Shown here in pieces: positions 1-8,356 of a stretch of 64,000 bases of DNA. Origin of the DNA: Bog-473 sp963777485 (GTDB lineage: Bacteria > Actinomycetota > Acidimicrobiia > Acidimicrobiales > RAAP-2); contig CAVZQP010000002.1 of assembly GCA_963777485.1 (NCBI GenBank), positions 992,001-1,056,000 on the forward strand. Reading direction: 5' to 3'. The translations under genes and the position numbers were made by a program. The notes under the pieces were generated by a model. It made no database searches. It was not told the DNA's origin and saw nothing but the letters and a program-made list of their open reading frames with translations. Positions within the stretch are counted from its first letter, which is position 1. Each line of letters opens with the position of its first letter.

Positions 1-1140
1 TCGCTGGCGCCGCTCAAGGGCCCGACGTCCATGTACGAGCGGACCTATCTCGATGTGTTCGAGCGCCTCGCGGACATGGTGGCCCAGTCCGCCTTCCCCT
101 TCCCCGAAGAGGACGTCGGCACGGAGGAGGCGCCCCGCGTCGGCGACGGCGTCGTCATCGTCGACGCCGACGGCCGCGTCGAGTTCGCCTCGCCGAACGC
201 GATGAACGCGTTCCACCGCATGGGCATCTACACCCAGCCCGAGGGCAGGCGCTTCGCCGACCTCGACATCGAGGAGTCGGCCGTCGAGTGGGCGCTCGCC
301 ACCGGCCGCCCCGTGGTCGAAGAGGTGGAGCGGCGTCCCGACGTCATCGTGCTCGTACACTGCATCCCGCTCTTGTCGCACGGCATCGTGACCGGGGCGA
401 TGATCCTGCTGCGCGACGTGACCGATGTGCGCCGCCTCGACCGCCTGTTGCTTTCCAAGGATGCCGCCATCCGCGAAGTGCACCACCGGGTCAAGAACAA
501 CCTGCAGACCATCTCGTCCCTGCTCAGCCTCCAGGCCCGCCGGGTCGGGGACCGCGCCGCCCGCGTAGCGCTGCACGAGTCGGAGCGGCGAGTGCGCTCC
601 ATCGCCCTCGTGCACGAGATCCTCTCGCGTGACCCGAGCGACCAGGTGCCCTTCGCCGAGATCGTCGCCTCCCTCGTGCAGATGGCCGAGGACTCGGTGG
701 TCTCGTCGCAGCCGATCGTGATCGCGGTGCACGGCGACCTGGGCGAGGTCGCGGCCGACGTCGCGACGCCGTTGGCGCTCACGGTGGCCGAGCTGTTGCA
801 GAACGCCGTGGAGCACGCCTTCGATCCCGAGAACGCCGGCGGCGACGACGGCGCGGCCGGGCTGGAGGGCGCGGGTGGCAGCGCCGGCTATGTGCCGGTC
901 GGCCACGTCGACCTGACGCTGGAACCCGGCAAGGACGAGCTGCACATCGAGGTGCGCGACGACGGGCTGGGACTGCCCGAGGGGTTCGATGTCGAGCAGA
1001 CGACGAGCCTCGGGCTCTCGATCGTGCGCAACCTCGTGGTGAGTCAGCTCGAGGGCACGATCTCCATGGAGAACGTGCCCAAGTCCGACGGCGGCGGGAC
1101 CCGCGTGGCGATCTCGGTGCCCCTGCGCGCTCCGAACTGA
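1..1140 (+). CDS. pdtaS: Sensor histidine kinase PdtaS-like, 5' partial
   Basis: The frame is open to the left edge, so the start and the N-terminal GAF-type domain lie outside the window. Visible parts in order: a PAS-like segment (the stretch containing VEFASPNAMNAFHRMG), a HisKA_2 dimerisation/phosphoacceptor box beginning HHRVKNNLQ, and an HATPase with N box (ELLQNAVEHAF) and G boxes (DDGLGLP, LGLSIVRNL). In mycobacteria PdtaS is a cytoplasmic kinase that phosphorylates the RNA-binding antiterminator PdtaR and lies next to whiB1. The same neighbour follows here, which supports orthology. An acidic, glycine-rich insertion sits in the ATPase domain near positions 835-890. No pdtaR is visible in the window. 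Confidence 0.9.
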   Translation, partial: SLAPLKGPTSMYERTYLDVFERLADMVAQSAFPFPEEDVGTEEAPRVGDGVVIVDADGRVEFASPNAMNAFHRMGIYTQPEGRRFADLDIEESAVEWALATGRPVVEEVERRPDVIVLVHCIPLLSHGIVTGAMILLRDVTDVRRLDRLLLSKDAAIREVHHRVKNNLQTISSLLSLQARRVGDRAARVALHESERRVRSIALVHEILSRDPSDQVPFAEIVASLVQMAEDSVVSSQPIVIAVHGDLGEVAADVATPLALTVAELLQNAVEHAFDPENAGGDDGAAGLEGAGGSAGYVPVGHVDLTLEPGKDELHIEVRDDGLGLPEGFDVEQTTSLGLSIVRNLVVSQLEGTISMENVPKSDGGGTRVAISVPLRAPN

Positions 1141-1217
1141 GCGGCGCGGGGTCGGAGGAAGGCGGCTACGGCACTCGGTGCGCTACGGCGAACGCAACCG
1201 CTGCCGCGGGGGAAGCT

Positions 1218-1517
1218 TCAGCTGGCGGCGCGCTGCGAACGGCGGGCGGCGAGCCAGGCCTTGCGCAGCTTGCGGCGCTCCTCCTCCGAGGTGCCGCCCC
1301 AGACGCCGGACTCCTGGTTGGTCGCCAGCGCGAAGTCGAGACAAGGCTCGATGGCGTCGCACGAGCGGCAGACCCGCTTGGCCGCCTCGATCTGGTCGAT
1401 CGCCGGCCCGGTCGTGCCGACGGGGAAGAAGAGGTCGGGTTCTGTGTTGCGACAAGCGGCCGAGCGCCGCCAGTCGTCCAGGTCCCAATCGACGGTCCGG
1501 TTCCACATCAGTGCCAT
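1218..1517 (-). CDS. whiB1: WhiB-family [4Fe-4S] transcriptional regulator, WhiB1-like
   Basis: A 99-residue protein with the four WhiB cluster ligands C22, C50, C53 and C59 (spacing Cx27Cx2Cx5C), the GVWGG turn at residues 71-75, and a basic C-terminal tail for DNA contact. The segment LFFPVGTTGPA and the position beside pdtaS match WhiB1 rather than other Wbl paralogues. WhiB1 is known as an essential NO-sensitive Fe-S partner of the primary sigma factor. A GGAGG lies 9 nt before the ATG, fixing the start. The gene converges with pdtaS and is divergent from the phosphodiesterase at 1674. Two CRP-type palindromes sit upstream, recalling the cAMP-CRP control of mycobacterial whiB1. Confidence 0.93.
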   Translation of the reverse strand: MALMWNRTVDWDLDDWRRSAACRNTEPDLFFPVGTTGPAIDQIEAAKRVCRSCDAIEPCLDFALATNQESGVWGGTSEEERRKLRKAWLAARRSQRAAS

Positions 1518-1539
1518 CGGAAAGTGCCTCCACCAGCAT

Positions 1540-1555
1540 TGTGAAGCAATTCACA
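1540..1555. promoter_or_regulatory. CRP/FNR-type palindrome upstream of whiB1
   Basis: TGTGAAGCAATTCACA is a perfect TGTGA-N6-TCACA palindrome, the consensus for CRP-family proteins. It lies 23 bp before the whiB1 start codon. Mycobacterial CRP is known to bind the whiB1 promoter. Being so close to the start codon, binding here could repress as easily as activate. Confidence 0.7.
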
Positions 1556-1640
1556 TGATCGGGCCAAGTGCGTGCCCGTCCGTGAAAAGCGGTTAACAAG
1601 AAGAGGCTAACGACCCTGGTCAAACCGTGCAAGGAGTTTT

Positions 1641-1656
1641 TGTGAAATTTTTCACC
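1641..1656. promoter_or_regulatory. Second CRP-type palindrome, before the phosphodiesterase gene
   Basis: TGTGAAATTTTTCACC matches GTGA-N6-TCAC and ends 17 bp before the GTG of the downstream gene. Its centre is 101 bp from the first site, so one regulator could control both divergent genes. Confidence 0.6.
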
Positions 1657-1673
1657 TGCAACGCGGAGGATTC

Positions 1674-2399
1674 GTGAGCGACGTGACAAACGTCTGGGCA
1701 CATAGGGGTTGCACCGAACCGGCCGAAAATGCTGCTCAGGGCTTCACGGAGAACACGCTGGAGGCCTTCGCCGAGGCCCGCCGCCGGGGAGCGGACGGCG
1801 TGGAGCTCGATGTGCGCCTCACCGCCGACGGCGGCCTGGCGATCCACCACGACGCCGATGTGCCCGGCCTCGGGCCGATCTGCGAGCTCGGCGTCGCCGA
1901 CCTGCCGGCCCATGTCCCGCTCCTCGTCGACGCGCTCGGGGTCTGCGACGGGATGCTCGTCAACGTCGAGATCAAGAACGCGCCCCAGGACCCCGGGTGG
2001 GACGAGGGCGAGGCGGTGGCCGCGCTGACGGCAACCGCGATCGGGGAGGCGGGCTGGACCGACCGGGTGCTCGTCTCGTCCTTTCAGCGGGCGACGTTGC
2101 TTGCCGTGCAGGCCGCAGACGAGCGCCTGGCCCTCGGCGCGCTGTGGGGCTGGTCGGCCGAGCCGGGGCCGGCGCTGGCGGAGGCGGCCGAAGCGGGCTT
2201 CCGTGCCGTGCACCCCTTCGTGACCCTCGTCACGGCCGACCTGGTGGCGCGGGCGCACGCGGCCGGCCTCGCCGTCAACGTGTGGACGGTCAACGCCCCG
2301 GCCGACCTCGCCGCCATGGTCGCCCTCGGCGTGGACGCCGTGATCACCGACCGCCTCGGCGACGCGTTCGCCGCCGCCCGTCAGGCACCCGCCGTCTGA
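1674..2399 (+). CDS. Glycerophosphodiester phosphodiesterase (GDPD family)
   Basis: A 241-residue cytoplasmic TIM-barrel enzyme expected to hydrolyse glycerophosphodiesters to glycerol-3-phosphate and an alcohol. Visible family motifs are AHRGCTEPAENT-like at the N terminus (AHRG, then TENTLEAF), the metal/catalytic strand GVELDVRLTADG followed by HHD, EIKN mid-protein, and the C-terminal VNVWTVN and VDAVITDR. There is no signal peptide, so it belongs with the intracellular UgpQ-like enzymes. The GTG start has GGAGG 4 nt upstream. It is divergent from whiB1 and the two share a promoter region with CRP-type sites. Confidence 0.9.
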   Translation: MSDVTNVWAHRGCTEPAENAAQGFTENTLEAFAEARRRGADGVELDVRLTADGGLAIHHDADVPGLGPICELGVADLPAHVPLLVDALGVCDGMLVNVEIKNAPQDPGWDEGEAVAALTATAIGEAGWTDRVLVSSFQRATLLAVQAADERLALGALWGWSAEPGPALAEAAEAGFRAVHPFVTLVTADLVARAHAAGLAVNVWTVNAPADLAAMVALGVDAVITDRLGDAFAAARQAPAV

Positions 2400-2425
2400 G
2401 TTTCCAGGACGCGCGTACGGCGATT

Positions 2426-2516
2426 CCTGCTCGAAACGTGAGAAGCGAGCAGACCCCTCTGCTCAATGTGCCGAAACGAGTAGGCCCTCCTGCTCGTTTC
2501 GTGGGAAACGAGCAGG
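2426..2516. repeat. Cluster of CCTGCTCGTTTC/GAAACGAGCAGG inverted repeats
   Basis: In the 346-bp gap between the phosphodiesterase and etfB, a 12-bp word occurs in alternating orientation. GAAACGAGTAGG (2473-2484) pairs with CCTGCTCGTTTC (2489-2500). That same arm pairs perfectly with GAAACGAGCAGG (2505-2516) across a 4-nt GTGG loop, so two mutually exclusive hairpins share one arm. Degenerate copies lie at 2426-2438, and a GAGCAG/CTGCTC hairpin spans 2447-2464. No T-run follows. The rest of the gap (2517-2745) shows no gene. Confidence 0.75.
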
Positions 2517-2745
2517 ATTTCGCAAGGGCAAACGCGAATTAAGTCCGGGAGGTCCTTGCCGAGGGGTGACCAGGTCCGGCGGCCTGGACCCGGTCTGGCG
2601 GCGGGACGCCGTCGTCCCCGCTGGGCCGCCAACGGCCATTGAGTCGGCAGCGGGGCCCGGCAGCCGTGGGGAAGTGACACAGAGAAAGGCCCCGTGAACG
2701 GGTCGAATGGCGGGGGAAGGGCCTGGTCCACAAAGATGGTCGGCC

Positions 2746-3522
2746 ATGAACGTCGTCGTTTGCGTGAAGCAGATCCCTGATCCGGCCGCCCCCGGGGCCC
2801 TCAAGCCGGACACCCACACGCTCGACCGCTCCGGCAAGCTGATCATGGACGACTCCGACAATTACGGCGTCGAGATGGCCCTGCAGCTGGCGGGCGGTGA
2901 GGGTGACGAGGTGACCCTCGTCTCCATGGCGCCGGGGGGCGAGACCTCCGGCCTGCGCACCGGCCTCGCCATGGGCGCGGCCAAGGCCATCCTGGTCAGC
3001 GACGATGCGCTGGCCGGCAGCGACGCGCTGGGCACGGCCAAGGTGCTGGCGGCCGCCATCGGGCGGGCCAACCCCGACCTGGTCGTGATGGCGACCGAGT
3101 CCACCGACGGCTACACCGGCACACTGCCGGTGCAGGTGGCCGAGCTCATGGGGCTGCCGTCGGTCACGTTCGCCAAGGCGATCAAGGTCGACGGCTCGTC
3201 GGTGTCGGTCGAGCGGCAGACCGAGGCGGGCTACGACGAGGTGACCGTCCCGTTGCCGGCCGTGGTGACCGTGACGGCGGGCGTGGTCGAGCCGCGCTAC
3301 CCGTCGTTCAAGGGGATCATGGCGGCCAAGTCGAAGCCGGTCGACAACCTGACGGTGGCGGATCTCGGGATCGACGCATCGGCCGTGGGTGCGGCCGGCG
3401 CCGGCCAGGAGATCACCAGCGTCGCGCCGGCGGAAGCGCGCTCGGCCGGAGAGATCGTGGTGGACGAGGGCGACGGCGCAGGCCGCATCGTGGCCTTCCT
3501 CGAACAGCTGAAGGTGGTCTGA
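2746..3522 (+). CDS. etfB: Electron transfer flavoprotein beta subunit
   Basis: A 258-residue EtfB/FixA protein that, with EtfA, carries electrons from acyl-CoA and related dehydrogenases to the ETF:quinone oxidoreductase. The N terminus MNVVVCVKQIPDP is the family hallmark, so I start at this ATG and not at the upstream in-frame ATG at 2707. The signature region ATESTDGYTGTLPVQVAEL and the later VERQTEAGYDEVTVPLPAVVTVT segment are both present. The etfA gene begins one base after the stop, so the two subunits are almost certainly co-translated. No strong Shine-Dalgarno precedes the start. Confidence 0.95.
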   Translation: MNVVVCVKQIPDPAAPGALKPDTHTLDRSGKLIMDDSDNYGVEMALQLAGGEGDEVTLVSMAPGGETSGLRTGLAMGAAKAILVSDDALAGSDALGTAKVLAAAIGRANPDLVVMATESTDGYTGTLPVQVAELMGLPSVTFAKAIKVDGSSVSVERQTEAGYDEVTVPLPAVVTVTAGVVEPRYPSFKGIMAAKSKPVDNLTVADLGIDASAVGAAGAGQEITSVAPAEARSAGEIVVDEGDGAGRIVAFLEQLKVV

Positions 3523-3523
3523 G

Positions 3524-4495
3524 ATGGCGATCGACAAGATCTGGGTGCTGGCCGAGTCCGCGGACGGTGCGCCCACGCCGGTCACCCTCGAGCTGCTGAC
3601 CAAGGCCCGCGAGGTGGGCTCGACGGTCGAGGCCGTGACCTGGGGCGCGGACGTCGCCGCGCTGGCCGGGCCTCTCGGTGAGTACGGCGCGACGACGGTC
3701 TACGACATCGGCGACATCGGCGACGCGCTGCCGGGCGTGCCCGTGGCCGCCGCGATCGCCGCGCTCATCGAGGGCGGGAACAAGCCCGACGCCATCTTCT
3801 TCGCGCAGAGCTACGAGGGCCGCGACATCGCCGGGCGCCTGTCGGCCAAGCTCGACACGCCGGTGCTCACGAACGTGACCGGGTTGGTGGCGGGCGACGG
3901 CGCCCTCTCGAGCGAGCACCCGGTGTTCGGCGGGAGCGAGATCGTGACCGCGAAGTTCACCGGCGACGGGCCGGCCATCTTCGTCATCCGGGCCAAGTCC
4001 TTCGCCGCCGAACCGGGCGGTGGGGGCGCGGCGTCGGTGACCGCGGCTGCCGTGCCCGACGTGGCCGCGACGAACACGGCGAAGGTGGTGGCCCGCCACG
4101 TGGAGGAGCGCAGCGGGCCGAAGCTCGACGAGGCGGCCGTTGTGGTGTCCGGTGGGCGCGGGCTGGGTGAGGCGTCGAACTACGCGCTGATCGAGGAGCT
4201 GGCCAAGCTGCTGCACGGTGCGGCGGGCGCGTCGCGCGCCATCGTCGACGCCGGCTGGGTGCCCTACTCGCATCAGGTCGGCCAGACCGGCAAGACGGTC
4301 AAGCCCACGGTCTACGTGGCCTGCGGGATTTCCGGGGCGACGCAGCACCTGGTCGGGATGAAGGGCTCCAAGAACATCGTGGCCATCAACAAGGACCAGG
4401 AGGCCCCGATCTTCTCGGTGGCCGACCTCGGGATCGTCGGCGACGTGCACAAGGTACTGCCGGCACTCATCGAGGCGCTGAAGGCCAAGGGCTAG
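3524..4495 (+). CDS. etfA: Electron transfer flavoprotein alpha subunit
   Basis: A 323-residue EtfA/FixB subunit that binds the redox FAD of the ETF heterodimer. The N-terminal ETF domain is followed by the C-terminal FAD-binding domain. The latter is recognised by SGGRGLG, the run VDAGWVPYSHQVGQTGKTVKP and ACGISGATQHLVGM, then VAINKDQEAPIFSVADLGIVGD. The length is typical. It is in tight operon with etfB, sharing TGAGATG at the junction. A G+C-rich hairpin follows the stop, so the operon probably ends here. No ETF dehydrogenase or quinone oxidoreductase is seen nearby. Confidence 0.96.
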   Translation: MAIDKIWVLAESADGAPTPVTLELLTKAREVGSTVEAVTWGADVAALAGPLGEYGATTVYDIGDIGDALPGVPVAAAIAALIEGGNKPDAIFFAQSYEGRDIAGRLSAKLDTPVLTNVTGLVAGDGALSSEHPVFGGSEIVTAKFTGDGPAIFVIRAKSFAAEPGGGGAASVTAAAVPDVAATNTAKVVARHVEERSGPKLDEAAVVVSGGRGLGEASNYALIEELAKLLHGAAGASRAIVDAGWVPYSHQVGQTGKTVKPTVYVACGISGATQHLVGMKGSKNIVAINKDQEAPIFSVADLGIVGDVHKVLPALIEALKAKG

Positions 4496-4522
4496 GCGGC
4501 CCGGGCTCGATCTGCTCGTTGC

Positions 4523-4540
4523 GGCCCGGGAGCACGGGCC
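4523..4540 (+). terminator. Possible terminator hairpin after etfA
   Basis: GGCCCG and CGGGCC are 6 bp arms around a 6-nt loop, 28 bp after the etfA stop. There is no T-run, so Rho-independent function is uncertain. Confidence 0.35.
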
Positions 4541-4677
4541 CGACGTTCCACCAATCTCCCGGTGAGAGGGCGACCGGCGTGACACACCGATGGCGGCGCG
4601 GGACGACGCGGGCGACGCGCCCCTGGAGGACGACCGGTCGGCAGTACATTCGGCGCACGCACTGATCGCCATCGCCG

Positions 4678-6105
4678 ATGCTCTTTCCCACAATCGACTT
4701 CGCCATTTTCTTCGCCGTGGCCTTCACGGTGAACTGGTTGCTCAACCCCTACGCGGGTTGGTGGAAGCTCGCGATGATCGGGCTCAGCTACGTCTTCTAC
4801 GGCTGGGTCGGCTGGAGCTACTGCCTGTTGTTGTTCGCGACGACGGCCGTGTCCTTCGTCGGCGGGAACGTGACGGCGGCTATGCGCAACGACCGCGGCC
4901 GGCGCACCGCCATGATCGTCACCGTCACTGCGCTGCTCGGGATCTTGGCGTGGTTCAAGTACTACGGCTTCGTCTCGGTGAACCTCGACAACGTCACCCG
5001 GACGCTCGGAATGGGCCAACCCGTCCCGCTGCTCCAGGTGGCGCTGCCGATCGCGATCTCGTTCTTCACCTTCATGGCGATCAGTTACGTGATCGACGTC
5101 TACCGCCACAAGCTCGAGCCGGCCAAGCCGCTCGACTTCGCGGTGTACCTGTCCTTCTTCCCCCACCTCCTGGCCGGCCCGATCGTGCGCGGGACCGAGC
5201 TGCTGCCGCAGATCCGGCGGCGGCGTGACCCGAACAACATCGACTACTCACGCGCCTTCTGGCTGATCCTGGCCGGCCTCTTCAAGAAGGTCGTGATCTC
5301 GTCGTACGTATCGGCCAATATCGTGCAGCCGGTCTTCACGTCGCCGAGCCAGCACTCCGCGCCTGAGGCGATCTTCGCGGCGTGGGGCTACGCGGTGCAG
5401 ATCTACTGCGACTTCAGCGGTTACACCGACATCGCCATCGGGCTCGCCCTACTCCTCGGGTTCCGCTTCCCGCAGAACTTCAACGCGCCCTACACGGCGC
5501 GCACGCTCCAGGACTTCTGGCGGCGCTGGCACATGACCCTGTCGCGCTGGCTGCGCGACTACCTCTACATCCCGCTCGGTGGCAACGCAGGGAGCGGGGT
5601 CACGACGCTGCGCAACATCATGATCACCATGGTGCTGGGCGGCCTGTGGCACGGCGCCGCCTGGACGTTCGTGATCTGGGGGGCGCTGCACGGGGTCGGG
5701 CAGTGCGTCGGGCACGTCCGGCGGACCACGCGCGAGCGCCGCGGCCTGCCGCCGGTGGCCGACGGCCCCGTCCGGGTCTGGGTGCAGCGCTTCCTGACCT
5801 TCCAATTCGTGTGTCTGGGCTGGGTCTTCTTCAACGCATCGGGCGTGTCGCAGGCCCTGGACGTGCTCGGCCGGATGTTCGGCGGCTGGGGCGAGCCTTC
5901 GCCCTTGGTCACCCCGCTGCTCGTGCTCGTCGTGGCGGGCACCCTGCTGTCCCAGTTCGTACCGCCGATCAGCGTGTCGCGGCTCCAGGCAGGATTCTCC
6001 CGGCTGCACGCGGGGTGGCAGGTCGGGATCCTGGGCGTCGCGCTCCTCGGCATCACCACCTTCGGCCCCGTGGGCGTCGCGCCCTTCATCTACTACCGGT
6101 TCTGA
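4678..6105 (+). CDS. MBOAT family O-acyltransferase (AlgI-like)
   Basis: A 475-residue polytopic membrane protein of about ten or more hydrophobic segments. Family marks are the central block QDFWRRWHMTLSRWLRDYLYIPLGG and the conserved catalytic-histidine motif in GGLWHGAAWTFVIWGALHG. AlgI/DltB/PatA-type enzymes move an acyl, usually acetyl, group across the membrane for transfer to exported polysaccharide or lipid. The next gene encodes a membrane-anchored SGNH-like protein and begins within a few bases, which is the usual AlgI/AlgX-like or PatA/PatB-like arrangement. Substrate cannot be read from sequence. Confidence 0.9.
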   Translation: MLFPTIDFAIFFAVAFTVNWLLNPYAGWWKLAMIGLSYVFYGWVGWSYCLLLFATTAVSFVGGNVTAAMRNDRGRRTAMIVTVTALLGILAWFKYYGFVSVNLDNVTRTLGMGQPVPLLQVALPIAISFFTFMAISYVIDVYRHKLEPAKPLDFAVYLSFFPHLLAGPIVRGTELLPQIRRRRDPNNIDYSRAFWLILAGLFKKVVISSYVSANIVQPVFTSPSQHSAPEAIFAAWGYAVQIYCDFSGYTDIAIGLALLLGFRFPQNFNAPYTARTLQDFWRRWHMTLSRWLRDYLYIPLGGNAGSGVTTLRNIMITMVLGGLWHGAAWTFVIWGALHGVGQCVGHVRRTTRERRGLPPVADGPVRVWVQRFLTFQFVCLGWVFFNASGVSQALDVLGRMFGGWGEPSPLVTPLLVLVVAGTLLSQFVPPISVSRLQAGFSRLHAGWQVGILGVALLGITTFGPVGVAPFIYYRF

Positions 6106-6111
6106 TTGGAC

Positions 6112-7227
6112 ATGGACACCGACCTCCCGACGCCAGCCGATGCTCCTGCTCCCGACCTCGCCGAGTCGGAGAACGAGGCGGTGACCGCCTGGGTCACGGC
6201 CGAGGACGCCGGCGCGCCGCGCGACGGGCGCGTGCGATTGCCGTGGACCCGTGTGCTGCTACTCGGCGCGCTGGCCTTCGCGCTGTGGTTCCTCCTGTTC
6301 GCGCCGACGCTCCAGCACAATGCGCAGGTCTCACCGGTGGGCGAGCGCCGCACGATCAGCCTCGACATCACGAGGCCGATAGCGGCGCTGAGCCGCGCGC
6401 TGCAGTTGTCGCGCATCGTGTCGGCGACCGGGCGCGAGAACGGCCAGCCGGGCGGCACGGCCGGGCTGATCATCTCGGGGCCACACGCGGACAAGCCCAA
6501 GACGAAGTCGAAGACGCAGCCCTCGACGGTGCCGGGACAGGCGGTGGCGACGACGACCACGACGGCGCCGCCCAACCCCAAGCTCCCGACGGCCGCGACC
6601 CCGCTGCGCGTGCTGATCGTGGGCGACTCGATCGGGCTCGACATGGGCGGCGCGCTCCAGGCGGACCTGGCGGGGACCGGCGTGGTCAACGCGGGGCTCG
6701 ACGGGCGGGAGAGCACGGGGCTCACGCGGCCCGACTACTTCAACTGGCCCGCCGAGCTGACCAACGACATCAAGGCGGACAACCCGCAGGTGGTGGTCGT
6801 CATGATCGGCGCCAACGACGCGCAGGACTTCCTCGGGCCGCCCGACACCCCGTACGCATCACCGGCCTGGAACGGCCTCTACGCGCAACGCGTGGCGCAG
6901 TTCATGCAGATCGCCGGGAGTACCGGTGCCGCCGTCGTCTGGGTCGGCATGCCGCCGATGCAGAACCCGGGACTCAGCGCGCAGATGGCCGACCTCAACA
7001 TCCTCGTGAAACAACAGGCTGCGGCGGCCAAACCGCCGGTCACCTTCATCGACACGACCAAGTCGCTCGGGACGCCGACGGGTGGCTACACCGCGTTCAC
7101 GACCAACGCAGCGGGGCAGATCGTGAACACCCGGACGCCCGACGGCACGCACCTCACGCCGGGTGGCGGACAGGTGGTCGCCCAGCAGGTCATCGCGCAG
7201 CTGGTGGCGGCGGGGTACCACATCTGA
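6112..7227 (+). CDS. Membrane-anchored SGNH/DUF459-like hydrolase
   Basis: About 371 residues: a short cytoplasmic N terminus, one membrane segment near residues 45-68 (LLLGALAFALWFLLF), a Thr/Pro-rich linker, and an extracytoplasmic SGNH-like domain. The nucleophile block is GDSIGLDMGG, the Asn block is MIGANDAQDF, and the Asp-His pair is in PDGTHLTPGG. It follows the MBOAT gene by 6 bp. The likely role is the soluble half of an envelope O-acylation system, transferring the group delivered by the MBOAT protein, or the reverse esterase. I prefer the ATG at 6112 over TTG at 6106. Neither has a good ribosome site, suggesting coupling to the upstream gene. Confidence 0.82.
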   Translation: MDTDLPTPADAPAPDLAESENEAVTAWVTAEDAGAPRDGRVRLPWTRVLLLGALAFALWFLLFAPTLQHNAQVSPVGERRTISLDITRPIAALSRALQLSRIVSATGRENGQPGGTAGLIISGPHADKPKTKSKTQPSTVPGQAVATTTTTAPPNPKLPTAATPLRVLIVGDSIGLDMGGALQADLAGTGVVNAGLDGRESTGLTRPDYFNWPAELTNDIKADNPQVVVVMIGANDAQDFLGPPDTPYASPAWNGLYAQRVAQFMQIAGSTGAAVVWVGMPPMQNPGLSAQMADLNILVKQQAAAAKPPVTFIDTTKSLGTPTGGYTAFTTNAAGQIVNTRTPDGTHLTPGGGQVVAQQVIAQLVAAGYHI

Positions 7228-7263
7228 GGCGGCCGGGCGGCGTCCCTGCCGGCCGGGCCCGGT

Positions 7264-8220
7264 TCAGGTCCCCGGCGCGCCCTCGAGCTCCAGTTTCTCG
7301 TCGTCCTCGTCCCGCCCGTAGTGCAACGGATTGGCGGAGCCGGTCGCGACGCCGGCACGACGTGGGCGCACGTAGACGACCCAGTAGAGGGCGCCGGCCA
7401 GCAGCACGGCGCCGAGCGTCCAGCCCAACGCGGTGGTGCCGAGGCCGATGTACTTGAGGCCCGAGGCGAAGATGACGAACGTGATGACCGGACGGACGAA
7501 GCGGTCCGGCGCCCGCGAGGAGATGAGCGCGCCGACGAGGACGGCCGGGACGCTGCCGATGATGATGGACGTCGTCACGGAGAACTCGACGTGCCCGAAG
7601 GCCAGCGCGCCCAGCGCGGCGGCCAGGGTGAGGGGCACGGCCTGGGTGAGGTCGGTGCCGACGAGCTGGTTCGCCCCGAGCACCGGGTAGAGGAAGAGCA
7701 GCAGCACGATCATCAGCGACCCGGAGCCGACCGAGGTCATGCCGACGACGAAGCCGCCGACGACCCCGATGGCGACCGTGGGGAGAGGACGGACGGCGAC
7801 GTCGCCGATGATGCCGTGGCGGCGCTGGCCCGACCGCTTGTCGAGGAACACCCGCAGCGTCATGGCGGCCGCTCCCACGAGCAACGCGGCACCGAGGATG
7901 GTCTGCACGTGGCTCTCGGCGCCCTTGGAGTTGCCGAGCAGATGGAGCGACCACGCGCCGAGCAGCGCGGCCGGCACCGACCCGAGGACCATGTAGCCGA
8001 CGAGGCCGTAGTTGACCGTCTTCTTCGTCATGTGCACGGCGGCCCCGACGGGGCGCATCAGCACGGCGGCGACGAGGTCGCTCGAGATGGCGGTCGACGG
8101 CTTGACGTTGAAGAAGAGGATGAGCATCGGCGTCATGAGCGCCCCGCCGCCCGCGCCGGTCATCCCGACCAGGAAGCCCACGACGGCGCTGCCCACGACG
8201 ATGTAGGGGTCAATCGACAT
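7264..8220 (-). CDS. Sulfite exporter TauE/SafE family permease
   Basis: A 318-residue inner-membrane protein with about eight hydrophobic segments and the two-fold repeat of the TauE/SafE (former DUF81) family. The N-terminal half begins VVGFLVGMTGAGGGALMTPML and the second repeat has VVGFVVGMTSVGSGSLMIV. The family exports sulfite, sulfonates or other small organic anions. No sulfur-metabolism gene is adjacent, so the substrate is open. GGGAGG precedes the ATG. Upstream lies an A+T-rich promoter region with a TCGTT-N10-AACGA palindrome. It converges with the SGNH gene. Confidence 0.9.
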   Translation of the reverse strand: MSIDPYIVVGSAVVGFLVGMTGAGGGALMTPMLILFFNVKPSTAISSDLVAAVLMRPVGAAVHMTKKTVNYGLVGYMVLGSVPAALLGAWSLHLLGNSKGAESHVQTILGAALLVGAAAMTLRVFLDKRSGQRRHGIIGDVAVRPLPTVAIGVVGGFVVGMTSVGSGSLMIVLLLFLYPVLGANQLVGTDLTQAVPLTLAAALGALAFGHVEFSVTTSIIIGSVPAVLVGALISSRAPDRFVRPVITFVIFASGLKYIGLGTTALGWTLGAVLLAGALYWVVYVRPRRAGVATGSANPLHYGRDEDDEKLELEGAPGT

Positions 8221-8268
8221 TCGGGCCTCCCGAGGGACGGTCGCCGTTCACCGTCCACCCATAGATAT

Positions 8269-8288
8269 TCGTTGTTTGATATTAACGA
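8269..8288. promoter_or_regulatory. TCGTT-N10-AACGA palindrome in the TauE/SafE promoter
   Basis: An inverted repeat about 50 bp upstream of the permease start, in the only A+T-rich patch of the local sequence. It also holds GATATT twice, 14 bp apart. Size and position fit an operator for a dimeric repressor. No cognate regulator gene is adjacent. Confidence 0.4.
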
Positions 8289-8322
8289 TGTACCTGGTCA
8301 GGAATCATGGTGGAACCGGAAA

Positions 8323-8338
8323 ACCCTGTGACCAGGGT
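8323..8338 (-). terminator. Hairpin terminator of the trio operon
   Basis: Read on the minus strand, ACCCTG-GTCA-CAGGGT is a 6-bp stem with a 4-nt loop followed directly by TTTCC. It lies 19 bp after the stop of the operon's last gene. Confidence 0.55.
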
Positions 8339-8356
8339 GGACCCGGGTGCGGCGGC

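Noticed and set aside
2426..2516. CRISPR array
   Set aside because: The 12-bp word alternates in orientation with 4-20 nt gaps. There are no equal-length spacers and no cas genes.
3413..4693. Long open frame opposite etfA (and similar ones opposite etfB, argS and the repeat locus)
   Set aside because: Composition is Arg/His/Gly-rich with no domain pattern. These are antisense shadows of high-GC genes whose plus-strand products are clearly recognisable.
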